The notes beneath the pieces were generated by a model. The model was given only the letters and a program-made list of their open reading frames with translations. It ran no database searches and was not told where the DNA came from. The position numbers and the translations under genes were made by a program. A DNA stretch of 64,000 bases, taken from positions 437,483 through 501,482 of the forward strand of contig VXBA01010948.1 in assembly GCA_013399895.1 (NCBI GenBank), read 5' to 3'. Source of the DNA: Serilophus lunatus (lineage: Eukaryota; Chordata; Aves; Passeriformes; Eurylaimidae). Within the stretch, counting starts at the first letter, position 1, and every line of letters starts with the position of its first letter. Below, one piece after another: positions 25,436 to 37,506 of the stretch.

Positions 25436-28400
25436 TCCAGCTGGAATTTCAATGGTATCAGCTTTCAACCCTTAGTCCCTGACAATCCTTTCTTTGCTAT
25501 TCCTTTACTGTCACTATTCCTTTTGTGGCCAAGTTTACATATGACATCAAGTCACCTCTCGGGCTTTCTTTGAAATGTTCAGTGCCTGTCACTCTGTTTT
25601 CTTATTTCCATGGTTCTTTCCTACACCTCCTTCAGTTTTTTGTGTTCTTTTTAAAACAAGAATATAAATACTTCAAAGATAGGCAAAAACCATTTTATTT
25701 TTTTTTACCCTATGGTTTATACACTCCAAGACTGCAATCGGCTTTTGGCTAGGAGATTCACTAGAATGCTTCAGCTTTACACTAAATATTTGGAGAGAAC
25801 ATAAGTAACATCATGCAGAACTTGTTTCTGCAGCCAGGTGGATTGCTTCAGGCTAACTAACCTCATTAAAAGTAAGCAATGCCTCTTCCTCTAGCTAGAG
25901 CTTCTTAAAGAAAACTCAGTGTCTATCGAGTGCAGAGGGTAAGTTCTGCTAGAACTAGTATTGAGTATCCTGTACAAACACAGGATCTGTATGATATGAA
26001 ACAGACTCTGAAAATATGTCTGCAGAGTTTAACTTCCTATTGTTTTTAGCAGAATTGTTGACATCAGTGCAAAAAGCAGGTGCTACTTTTTAAAGAGTAC
26101 AGCAGTGTCAGCAGCCACCTGCACTGGGGTGCTTCTCTGTAGCAAATCCCTTCATTTGGCCCAGAATGGCAACATGCACGCCTTGTGAAAGGGAGAAACA
26201 AAGCTGATGTGATCTTCATTACTTTAGCCGCTGCTCGTGGAGCAAGTCCTCAGGCTGCACACAGCTCCCTGCAGCTTGATGCCTAGTGTCAAATGCTCAG
26301 GAGAAAGATGGATGGTACAACGGCACATAAAGCATCAGAAGAGGCAGAAGGCAGGTTCAAACCACACCAAGTGTGATGCAAAAGTCTTCAGCTTGACTGT
26401 TCAAGAGAGTCCAGAGGTAGCTTATAAGACACTTACTTGCTTATTACTTCCTAGCTTATTCCTTATTAGTGTGGTGCTTGGTTAATGCAGCTCTACTGCC
26501 TGTGGGACTCACTGTGGTGGGGACATGGCAGAACATCTGTGGCAATAGCTCATCCCTCTCTAGGTCTCACAGGAAACAAGTGCTCCAGAGAGTAAGGGGC
26601 AGGAAAACCCATTCCCAAAGGAAGCAAACAGCACCTAATGCCCAGGCCAGCCAGAGAAAAGTCTGTTCACGGTTCTCTGAATGTTTCCACTCACATGGCT
26701 GTAAAGAAAAGAGGAGCCAGACACTTTTCTCAGCAGTCACTAATACACTGATCCGAACAGCAAATCCACTGTGCCAGCTTCTGAGACATATGTAATCTCT
26801 GTAGCCTGCAAGTGCACAGGTAAGTCTCTTGGCCCGGACCCATGACACACACACACCAGGCTCTGGGGGCAGGACAGAGGTGACAAGGCTGCAGCTGTCA
26901 GGAAAAGATATGTTGGTCATGTTCCATCCTCATCGGCATCCATCCTGTCCCCCACCACAATCCTCAGTCTTTTGCAGAACAAACTGCCAACATAGGCAAG
27001 GGCATCCCCAACACACACACTCAATTAATTTTGAGTAATGTCCTCCAGTAAGCAGGGTGTGCTGTGCCTTTGTGGCCAAAAAAAAAAAAAAAAAAAAGTC
27101 TTGTTTCAGCCTTGCTGCTACACATCTCTTTCAGATTTATTTCTGGTAACACTGACCTAAATTGCCCACTCAGACCTCCTCTCAGTCCCTGTTCCCACAA
27201 GAGCTGCAGTCACCCATGATCTGCACTCAGGCCAGCAGTCTTTGCCCTCCCTGGGTGGTGCAGCAGCTTCACCTGCTCCCTCCTTCTCACAACCTACCCA
27301 CAGCACTCAGCTCCTCACCATGCTCTTGATAAGCGATGGCACCACTTCACGCACATCCCAAGGGCGGTCCCTAGGGACAGCATAGCTTCTTGCACAGTGC
27401 TTACTCGCATGAGTGGCATCTCTGCTTTCCCTGGGCACTCTCCTCCAACCTAATTGTGCTTTCCCAGGGGGAAAAAAAAATAAGCAAACAAGCCCAAAAC
27501 AAAACAAAGTGCTGCATTGAGGCAACTGCAAAGTAACAGAATGAATACAGGGTGGGAAAGGAATGGGGGGAGTAAAACTGTCTTTAACCTTATTCTTGAC
27601 ACGTATTTGGCTTTGAGTGCTCCACTATGCAACTTTAATAGGAGTTTCCCTGCAGTGGGGTTACAAGGATCCATGCAAGTGCCTGCAGCATCAGCAAGCT
27701 TGGGGAGGACATAGCACACCTGCTTGGAGACTTTTCCACAGAAAGTATCCAGGGCCCTGGCATTCCCATTGGGATGGCAGGGCACCAGCCTTCAAAGGCT
27801 CTTCTGAACTCCCTATATGAAGCTCAGTTTATTTACTTTGAAGACATCAATCCCCTCCAGCCAACAGAGCATACAAGGGTTTGAGCTGCTACAAGAAAAA
27901 GGTCTGTTTGCTATGACCTTGAATTCCCTGAAATGCTTGGAAAGCTTTCTGAGACAGCCTGGAGCGGTGCACTGGATCAGGTGGCTAATTATAAAACCTG
28001 ACTGACTTTGCAAGTGTACCTGATTCACATGGAGATTGACAGTAGGGCTCATGGGATTTGTGCTGTATACAAACACTAGCTGGTTTTCAAATGATCATTA
28101 ATATATATTCCCCAAAATCTGCAGCACACTGAACTCCCTGCTGTGCAAGCCTGTTCAGACCATCAGGTTTAAAGTTTCATACGATTCCTACCTTCTCAGG
28201 GAAGCATTTCCAAAGTTACTTTAGACACAAACATTTCCTTTTTCACTTTCCTCTCTCTCTCTCCAAAATATTGTTAAGAGAATCTGTAAAACTTCTAAGA
28301 TCAGGTTGTCATCTGTGGGCATACACCATGTTTGGGATTTCTCATTCAGAAAGGCAGATATTTCACTAAGTTCTGGGCATATAAATCCAGGAAATCGTGT

Positions 28401-31264
28401 AATGAAAACTATTTTGCAATCTTATCTATGATTGTTGCCTCATATATACTTTATAACAGATATATTTATAATACAAGGGATTCTAAAATATATTAATCTA
28501 GATAGTAGTCAATCACTCAAAAAAGAATCAGCACAGTGCAACTCCACAGCAGATTTTTTAGCTTCTGCCTTTTCCAGACAATAGTTAGCTGGCTCTGCAA
28601 TTAATGGATTACACACACACACAAAACACATAGACACCTGTGCAAAATCACTAGTCTGATTTTCTGAGAAAATGTGGGCACCACCTTAGGCTAATTTTTC
28701 TATCTACTTGCAAAGGCAGTAATAAGCAGAATATGCACTATTGGAAGTTATTACATTCTGAATGAACAAAGTAAATGCATTTGAATCTTACCATGACATA
28801 TCCCCAAACCCAATGCCCATTTCACTCAATGTGCAGCTAGTCCATTCCCCTGCAATGATGTTTTCCAGACAAATTTGCAGGTCGTCTAGTATGAGCATCA
28901 TTTCACAATTCCCTGGTTCCCACCAAGTTCAGACTCATTACAGCACTTCCATTATTACCCAGTCAAACAGCAGATAGTGTTTGCAAATTTTGGTAATGCT
29001 ATTGCAACACTCTATATGAAAAGCATAATAAACATAATTCACCCAAGTCTGGCAAATATTAACTTACATGCCATCTAAGTGCAAAATAAAAAGTACTTTT
29101 AAAAAAATTCTTATTAAGGCACACAGCACAGTGGCTCAAAACTAGCAATCAGTACCAGCTCAAGTAGCTGGGAGACTGATAAGTAAGTGGACAGCTATGG
29201 ACTTGGCTGAGAAGCCTGCAATAACTAGAACAGCACACTGCTGCTCTGAGACGGAGCAGCTGCCTTGGAAAGAGAAGAGATAGGGCTGAGATGGAAGCAT
29301 GTCCTTTCTGGCTTGGGCTCACAGCCCCTGGAGGCAGCAGAGTTGGAACAGAGAGAATGGGTATTTGATCAGTTTTGACTAATGGTGATACAGAATCTGA
29401 ACTGTTACGGCATGAAATTAAGGTCTCCCCACAGCCACTCAAAAATCCAGGATGGACATATAGGCACCTGTGCCCAAAGCACATGTGCAGCCACTCCTGA
29501 GAGCTGGGGTGGCAACTGCTTTCTGAAAACCGAGGCCATGTAATGCCAGCTATGAGCATTTGAGGTGACTTGAATAACAAAGTAGTAGAGGACACGCCTG
29601 GGCAAACCAAGACACATGGAGTACTTGATTAAATCTAGTCCTTAGATATCTTTGCTTCCTTATAATGTACATAGAGAGCCTCAAAGAGCATTTTCTTTAA
29701 ATTTAGTCCTTGTCTGCAGTACTTATTTGAAAGACCCTCTTGATGAGTGGGAAACAAGGAGAACAATGACAACCATAACAGTGACCTCTGCTTGAGGGAA
29801 AGAAATAATTTCGATCAAATAGGTTAAAACTGTTTTTCAGCAATGTTAACATCTATTTTGTATAGATACCATATAAATAGCTGGAAGAAAAGATATGCTT
29901 ATTAAAGATCAAAACTTTCTAAGCTTTAGATTAAGGGAAGAAAAAAAATGCTCGCTAGTCACATCTTCTGAAAGACTCCAAAGAGGGGAGAAAAGACAGG
30001 ACATTTCCAATATTTTTTGGATAAAGAAATTGAGCCTAAGAAAACTAAAAGTCTTTCAAGTGATCTTGAATACTCTTGATGAGACAAAAGCAAGTTCAAC
30101 TAAAGCTTGAAGGATTTCACTGTATGCATCTTACGTTTTCTATTTGGCTTCTAGAGTTGCCTCAAAGAATTTATTTTCTATCTAGAGATCAGAAATGCAA
30201 ATAAAGGAAAAAATTAATGTGCCTTCATTGCTCCTCTCTGCCTTGCAAGGTCTCCTGAGACTCTTAGGGCAGGGGCACTGGACTCTGCACTTTACACAGA
30301 CCTACTTCAGGACCCTTAGGTACCACCATAGCACATTCAGAACAGCCGCTGTCACCCCTTCAATTACTCAGGAAGAGACCTTTTACCTTTCCAGAACGTA
30401 ATTTACCAGCTGTCAAGTGGGTGCAAGGCACTCAGCTCTACACTAAGAACTACAGAAATGTTAATCAGTTCTAATCAATACCAGGTCCTGTGTCTGAAAT
30501 GAGCCACCAGTGGCAAAATGGCAGCAGCAGAGCTGAAGTTTTCAAGCAAAAACTTAGAGTACAAAGGAAAAACCACCAGCCCCAAAATGTCCCTCACATT
30601 TAAAAGTGGGCCTATAGGAGTGATGCTGAGAACCTCCAACCTGGACCAGTTGGCAAAACAAACAGCTTTTGTTTCCAGCAGTATCCACACAATCATTTCC
30701 ATTAAACAGGATTCCCATGTCAACCATGTCAAGTCTTCCAACCTGTGCTCTCCCTGTACTGCTGAGACACGCAGCACATGTCCCAGGAGAGCATCTCCTC
30801 ATGCACATCACATTAACGAGCACACCCATGGCAACCCATTCCAAACACACGGAGAAACAAAATATGCGGTACCCTTGAGAAACAGTAATGGCTGTTTCAT
30901 TTCAAGAAGGTGAGAAGAAAGACTGGGAAGAAAGGTTCATTATTCAGTGGAGGAAATGCAGTATGGCCTAAAACTGAATGCATAGCCAGTAAGATATATG
31001 TTTCAATAATTAGCTATCGCTAGCAGAGCAAGTCCAAGTATTATTCAGTGAACAGCAACAAGACACTTGCAATACACTCCACACAGTACACTAATGGACA
31101 ATAAACCTGTCCTAACCAATACAACAAATTGGATGTGGCTCCCTGCATCTTTAATGGACCACCAGCTGCTATCTGTATGTTTCCTTATTCATCTATCATT
31201 ATCTCATAATTGTCACAAGCTTCATGAAGAAACCTCTCACAGTGGTCCCAGTCTGTCTTCCACT
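25436..31264. other. Non-coding stretch, no gene recognised
   Basis: Unique DNA. GC-richer patches lie at about 26.2-27.5 kb and 29.15-29.6 kb. Overlapping open frames on both strands there (up to 153 codons, 29,149-29,610 minus) lack domain features. A poly(A) run lies at 27,078-27,097 and a short (AC)n run at 28,611-28,622. Confidence 0.5.
27078..27097 (+). repeat. Poly(A) run
   Basis: About twenty consecutive A residues in a GC-richer context. No gene copy ends here that I can recognise, so it is not called a retroposed-gene tail. Confidence 0.9.
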
Positions 31265-31305
31265 TAAAAATCAATGGCAAAACTGGAATCCCAATGGACT
31301 GAGCC
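31265..31305. repeat. Possible ancient fold-back repeat remnant
   Basis: The stretch ATCAATGGCAAAACTGG followed by AATCCCAATGGACTGAG resembles a widespread old amniote motif (GTCAATGGCAAAACTCCCATTGACTTCAATGG). It is short and diverged, so chance is not excluded. Confidence 0.3.
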
Positions 31306-31625
31306 TTTGCTCTTCCTAATTCTGGGGATCAAAGCATCAAATGCTATGTTAAGCCTTTGATACGAAAATTTTCAGAAAAGAACATTTTACTCATAGTATT
31401 TTGAGAGAGTAAAATATTTTTACAAGGATACGGCTTGATTTTGCCTTTTATTTGTATTTTTGGTATAATAATTACCTTGTTTTATAAAATAATATAGTTT
31501 TGTTTATAAATTTGAACATGCAAGAGTGTCCTGCTCCAGTTTCAAAATATTTCTGGAGGTTCCATAAAATGAAAAATTCATCCAAACTCAACAGTTCTGA
31601 GTTTGGCCCAACAGCATAGTCTGAG

Positions 31626-31651
31626 AAAAAAAAAAAAAAGGAAAAAAAAAA
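31626..31651 (+). repeat. A-rich run
   Basis: Fourteen A residues, GG, then ten A residues. Confidence 0.9.
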
Positions 31652-31791
31652 CCAGCAAGCCCTATGCCAAAAACATTTTGGTCAGGTCTTGAAAAGAGTC
31701 CCAGCTGGGCTGGCAGGAAGCATGAAATATTAAATGCTTTTAAAAGGAAATAAACCTATTTTTCTATGCATTCATATCAAAAGATCTCCAC

Positions 31792-31804
31792 TTTTTTTTT
31801 TTTT
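31792..31804 (+). repeat. Poly(T) run
   Basis: Thirteen consecutive T residues. Confidence 0.9.
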
Positions 31805-34064
31805 GCCTTTCCTACCTCGAAACCAGTGATACAAAGATAGAAAAATTGGAATTGCTTACAAGTTGACACTGAAATTCCAGTTCTTGTCTATGTAATGCAG
31901 TAGGATGCTCTAACATCACAAATCTTTAACAAGCTGGTATTAATACTGAAATATTGCTAATTCTGAATTCCTGGTGGTTTGGGACTTTAAGTCCTAGATG
32001 TGATTAGATGAGGATTGGCTTTTTCTCATTGTTTGCTCATTCTTGTGCATTTATGAAAGCAATTGTCTATCTCTCTGAAAGGTCCCAGGTAAAATACCAT
32101 AGAAATCCAACACACAAAATGCTACAGTAAACAGAGAGACACAGCATTATATCTTCTGACAAAGAGCTTTCTTATTAGTTGTGGTTCCCAAATAGGAATG
32201 CATCAATTTTATTCTGCAAGATATAATTTCATTCACTCTGGTGACCTGAAATGGTGAAATGTTGAAATACAGAAATGATTGCCAACATTTTGCACTGACA
32301 CCCAGACATCTACTATAGGATCCCATCCAGACACTCTTGTTTCAGGCAAGGAAATCAGTTCTGAATCAATTAGTCTCTGTTTACTTGCATGCTTCCCCAT
32401 CTATAACAGCAGCAATTTAGTAAATCCCTCTGAAAACGAAATCACAACATGAAATGCAGAATTTCAACATGTGAGCTGGCAGAATTCATCAGTAACATAC
32501 GGATGTTCCCCAGCTACAGGAAACAGGATTTTATTCAGCTCAGGTTTACTGCTGGAAGTGTTCCCCCTAGCACACAGGCTACTTAGCTCTTCTGAAACAC
32601 ATGGTGAGCACCTTACATCTCAATAATAAAATGTACTCCTACAAACCAAAGCATTTCAGTTGCTGGTTCTGGCTGGAACTACACACCTTACACAGCTTAG
32701 TGAGGCCAGTCACATTCTGAACAAAATGTTCGCAGCTGACTAGAGCAAAAATCTCAAGACATGCTCATCTGAAAACAATTCTTCATACTCTGCAGCTTGA
32801 GAATAAAACACATTGAACTAATGGGTCTAACACAGACATCAAACTACATTTGTTGCCCTTATTCCAAGGCAAAGGAAGGTATCGCCCAAAATAAGGACTC
32901 TGCACTCTACTGACTTGACTATGAGCTGAGGACTCAGATGATTTGCTGTAATGAGTGCAGCTCACTAATTTTGATTGAACAAAGGAGATGGACAAGACCA
33001 ACTGAGGGGAGGGGGGAGAATCCTTAAGGAGCAACAACAAACTGCTAAACGTTATGCTAGTATTTTTCTTAAAGGACTTTGCTCCAGGAAACATAAAGAA
33101 TGAAAGCTTTCACTTAAAATAAGTAAGTTTCTATCCACCATGTCTGCAGAGAAAAGTTCCCCAAAGTTCTGAAACCCTCTTGTTTCTGCATGTCACCATC
33201 TTAATAAAAAATTCTAGTATCACAGCCTAGCTTAAAAATTAGATTCTACCTACTTTTAATAGCACACTTTGGCCCAGAGTTCGATTCTTTAACTGCTATC
33301 TCTAATTGCCCTCTCTCTGAGTGTCTGTGAATCATATTTTTCATTTCTTCACCTGGAGAACTAGTCTTTTGTGTTTTGTAGTGAGTGAAAGTTGTGATCC
33401 TGATACCTACTTCTGGCTGCAGGAGGGACCACACCAAACTTTGCAGGACTTGCAGAAAAAGTGCAAGATTTGCTCAAGTTACCACTGCCCTGGTGGAAAA
33501 AGGTGAAGGTGTGTAGCCATTCATTGACAAGTAAACTCTTAGCTGGCTTTTCTTATTTATTGAAGAGGATTAGATCAATTTGTGAAGATCAGGAAATTGG
33601 ATTGTTTCTTTAGCTCACCCAACATGTACAACTAACCAAAATCTGAAACAGAATGCTAAAATATCACTGCACCTAGAATCAGGTTTCCGTTTAGTTAGAA
33701 TTTGTATTATTCCTTTCAAATACACACACAGCACCTTGACTTGACACTCTCCAGTCATGATCCCCAACTTCACACTAAAATAACTCATCAGTAATGCTTC
33801 AGAAAGTCAAATATATCAAGCCACCCCAATTATCTTTAACTGTTTTTGTGTTTTATTTTGGAAAAGAAGTTCATGTTTTCCACTCTGGTAAAAGAATCTG
33901 AAATATTGCAAGCCATTAACAAGTTTCCTGTAATTCTGTGGAGAAACAAAGAGACGCTTATAGAGGAGTTAATTTTGTTTAGAAATGCATGGTAAGACCT
34001 GGAATAGCATGTACAGACACCCAAGTGTTGTCTAAGTGGAAGTAGCATAAGTGTTCAAGAGGAC

Positions 34065-34350
34065 TGTGATCCCAGAAGTCCTGACCAATGTAGGAGTGGG
34101 CAAATCTCACCATGCAACACTCGGATTTCTGCTAAACAGTTTATTGAGTGCTCAGAATCTTGAGCATTGAGAAACTGTTCACATGTATACCTGCCTCCCA
34201 CACTTAAGCCTGGCAGCTCTGTAAGTCCTACAGGCTTGACTTGCTATGTTTGTTCATATCCTAACATCCTAATCATGCTCAGGGTACACCTTTAGGATCT
34301 GCCGTGGTTTTAGGGATCTTAGGTGTGAGCAATCCCAGCCCTTGATTTAA
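34065..34350 (-). mobile_element. Tentative minus-strand LTR (3' part)
   Basis: On the minus strand the order is a short hairpin region, CACTCAATAAACTGTTTAGCAG (poly(A) signal AATAAA at 34,140-34,145), then a GTG..TGGTGAGATTTG segment and an end near CACA (34,065). An AATAAACTG motif followed by about 70 bases to a CA end is typical of the R-U5 part of avian LTRs. I found no target-site duplication and cannot fix the upstream boundary. It could be an eroded LTR or chance. Confidence 0.35.
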
Positions 34351-35386
34351 GCCCCAAGGTTAAACTTCTGTTTTCTAAACTAAGAATCCCTTAAATTACA
34401 GCAGGTCTAAAAACCTTATACCCTCTATGGAAAGGCATGTGGACCTTAATCTTTTCATAGGATCTGCTCTGCAGTCAGTGTGCCACAAGGCACAGCAGGG
34501 AAAGGAACCCTGCATGCAGCACCTCCTAAAAGCATCGTTATGGGGGTCATCCACCCTAGCCAGGTCACTGCCAAAGATCTCCTTGCTCTTCCTTGCTTCC
34601 CTGTGGGGCGAGACTCACCAAGAGCCCCCTGAAAAGTGATGCCTTACAGCCACCAAGGCAACCAGGAGTCTCCACAGGCACAGGACTCAATCCTGCCCTG
34701 GCTGGGGAAATAAGGACAACCAGCTTCACCCCCGGAAAGCAAACTCTACACTTAGTTTCAGCCAGTGCTGCTTCCATTTGCTGACTCCCCTACACTGAAA
34801 CAGGAATTCCCTACAGAGGAAAGCACTGGAGCAGCCTGGGCAGGTCTCAGCACTGTGGCAGCCTCTTCTTTCTGTGGTGGCAAAGAGCGTAGACCTTTAT
34901 GACATGCAATTTTTCCTTATGCTTTATCATAGGAGACATTTTACTGTGTTAATATTTCAGCCACCTCTCTTTAGGGCAAACAGACATAAAAAATCCGTGA
35001 TTAGATGGTTCTAATTCCACCATTTAACACTTCTTTATTAATGCTCTACTCTGCATACAGTAGACTGCTGCTGAAAATCCTCCTGGCAAACAGTTCAGGA
35101 TCAAATTGAAGAGAAGAATTCTATGTGACTTATTGCTAAAAAATGGATGGTGAGTCTAAACAACAACTTAGGAAATTATGCAAGTAGTAAGTACACATTA
35201 AAAAGTCTCCCTTATAAGCAATTCCCAGAACACTCCATATAAAAGGCTTTAACTGGGATATAATAACTGCTATGCTATCCAATTGCCTTGATATAAGCTC
35301 ATCAAAAAAGATAAACCTTATCATTCTTTTCACAACACAGTCTTTGAAAAGATATCTTAAATGACAATGATTTTATACTGTATAAT

Positions 35387-35431
35387 AAAACAAACAAACA
35401 AAAACTCCAACAACAACAAAACTCACAACAA
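35387..35431 (+). repeat. A-rich (CAAA)/(CAA) low-complexity repeat
   Basis: Repeated CAAA units pass into CAA units with interruptions. Confidence 0.8.
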
Positions 35432-36942
35432 TTTAAATACCTCATAGAAGGCCCAAGATGTTTTCTGCATAGGTCAACAGCCAATTGCTAAAACTTCTTG
35501 GAACCAAACTCTGCATCACTATAGAATACAAATAAGAACCACCCTGCCCTTTGTTCACACCACACAAACATATCATTCCTCTCTGGAATGTGATGCTTAC
35601 CAGATTCCAAGGAGGACTACGTACCTCCTTCAGTGTCCTCATAAAACAGACTCTCTTTTGCAGCAGTGTGAACTATGAAAGAAAACTGAGCAGGACTTTC
35701 TTCAAGCAGTAATAGTATTAAGAGGCTGTCAGTGCAGCTAGCAGTAACCAGCACTGATCTCACTCAGCTCAGCTGTTTCACAGAACCAAAATGCAGAGTG
35801 CACATGTGTCATGTGCAGGCAGAAAACATTTCCTTGGTAATTAGCACTGGAGCCTCCTACCTGGGGAGGCACTAAACTGCACTCATCATGAAAAATTAAA
35901 CATCACTGATTGAAACAGAAGCATTTGTTCTCAGTGTCAGGCTTTGGCACCATAACAGGAGATAAGAGACTCAATATCAAATAGCGATCGCAAGAGACGA
36001 TGAAAGCAAACCAGTCAGAAATCCTATCTTAGCATGCAGAGTATTACACTGGTGACAAGTCAAGGATTTTGTTCTCAGATCTGTTTGTTAGAAGCAGTTT
36101 TGTGCATTCAGCAAAGGAATCAGAAGGGAACAGCAATTACAGAGTGCTGCCACAGCTGAGCTTTTTAGACCAACACACCAGTGCAGCCCATTTCCCAGCA
36201 GGATGCTCCTATTGGGAAAACCCAGTATCTGCTTGACATTACTGTTCTTCCCATGGCAGTTCAGGCAGTAGAATGTTTCTGAGCAAAACCGTAATGACTG
36301 GATAGAGAAATGTTCTACCCATAGAGGGACAAGACATTACCTCACCAGAGCCAGCAGCTTTAGTGGATTTATTGCATGCTATCCCACAGCGATTATTTTT
36401 CCTCCCAGTTTTAATTTTGTAGCACACAGTGGTTCCTTGATACGAGAACAATTTGCATAGCTAAGCAGAGATTCATTTTGAAGCACACTTAAAACAGCAT
36501 CCAAATGCCACACTGTAAAGCTCAACATGGCTGGGAAGGTTTCAGTCTTGCTATTAAAACTTAATACTTCCTGAGGGCTGTGTAGCCTTAGTTTTATCCT
36601 GTGTTTTAGCCACAACACTGTACATAGTGTCATTTCAGTACAAATCAGATTTATCTGATCTGTTCCTCTGTCAAAGTTTTGAATCCTGTTTTCTCCATAA
36701 ACCTAGGAAGAGAAGATAAGGTGCAGTACAGAGAATCAAAATATTCAAAACACAATGCTGTGGTTTTGTATCGGTGCAAAAGTGAAACACCAGTGTAAAA
36801 TGCATACTGTTTCCCCAAAGACACCAAATGATGGGTTTTGCAAAGTAACTCTCGAATTTCAGTTTGCTTCTTCACAGCCCCTTGAAGTGCACTGCCTTTT
36901 TTTTTTTTCCTTTGTTATTCTTTTATTTCCATACGGAGATAT

Positions 36943-36947
36943 GGTAG
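36943..36947. repeat. Target-site duplication, left copy (GGTAG)
   Basis: Five bases directly before the TG start of the solo LTR, identical to the five after its CA end at 37,502-37,506. Confidence 0.65.
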
Positions 36948-37501
36948 TGTACTGGATTGTGGGGGTTCAAAGGGGGGCATGGGGCGTTCTAGGATTTTGG
37001 GAGGGGGAAGAATGTAAGTAACCCCACTTACCTGAGTTAAAATTCAATTTTTCCTCAAAAGCTGTTTCCCTGAAGCTGGGGAAGGGGGGAGCTGAGATGA
37101 AGGCAGCCCTATCCCAGGCAGGGCAGGGGGTGGCCCCCAGCCAGGACCGGGGGGAGGGGGAGGGACCCTTGTTTCAACTGCTCTCCCGGGGTTTGGGGAA
37201 GGAAGCTGGGATCGGGGGCNNNNNNNNNNNNNNNNNNNNNNNNNNNNNNNNNNNNNNNNNNNNNNNNNNNNNNNNNNNNNNNNTGTTTTTTTTTTTTTCC
37301 CCCGTTTTGTGGGTTTTGTTTTTTTTTCCTTGCGTGTTGGGGGTCCCTCAGTGTAATTCTGGGGTCCCCTGTGTGTTACCCTACCTCTCTAATTCAAATC
37401 TCTTGTAATAAATTGTTCTCCTGCTGACCATTCTATTCAGTTTTCCATCACCTTTATTGAATCTGCCCCCTGAATGCTAAAAGGTGGAGTAAACCACCAC
37501 A
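36948..37501 (+). mobile_element. Solo LTR with 5-bp TSD, interrupted by an assembly gap
   Basis: The element begins TGTACTGG and ends AAACCACCACA, the expected TG...CA termini, and is flanked by GGTAG on both sides. A five-base duplication fits class III (ERVL-like) integration. The left half is very G-rich (GGGGGTTC, GGGGGGC, GGGAGGGGG), and the right half has T runs and an AATAAA signal (about 37,408) followed by CCTGCTGACC. No gag, pol or env sequence is present, so it is a recombined solo LTR. A run of Ns (37,220-37,283) lies inside it, so its true length is unknown. The strand is inferred from the AATAAA near the right end. Confidence 0.7.
37220..37283. other. Assembly gap (64 Ns)
   Basis: Unknown bases between a G-rich run and a T run inside the solo LTR. 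The 103-codon frame that appears to cross it at 37,097-37,408 is an artefact of the gap. Confidence 0.98.
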
Positions 37502-37506
37502 GGTAG
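37502..37506. repeat. Target-site duplication, right copy (GGTAG)
   Basis: Matches the five bases at 36,943-36,947 on the other side of the solo LTR. Confidence 0.65.

Larger units (their letters stand above)
31306..34064. other. Non-coding stretch with A/T runs
   Basis: Unique AT-rich DNA containing the A-rich run at 31,626-31,651 and a T run at 31,792-31,804. Nothing gene-like was seen. Confidence 0.55.
34351..36947. other. Non-coding stretch, no gene recognised
   Basis: A GC-richer part at 34.45-34.85 kb has short overlapping frames without domains. The rest is AT-rich and includes a CAA-type run at 35,387-35,431. Confidence 0.5.

Noticed and set aside
27000..27097. Poly(A) run as tail of a processed pseudogene
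   Set aside because: The sequence upstream does not read as any gene I recognise, and no target-site duplication is visible.
36765..36812. ACACCAGTGTAAAATG as a further fold-back repeat copy
   Set aside because: A single short arm match without the centre or the second arm.
37097..37408. 103-codon frame spanning the Ns
   Set aside because: It reads through unknown bases and homopolymers of a solo LTR.
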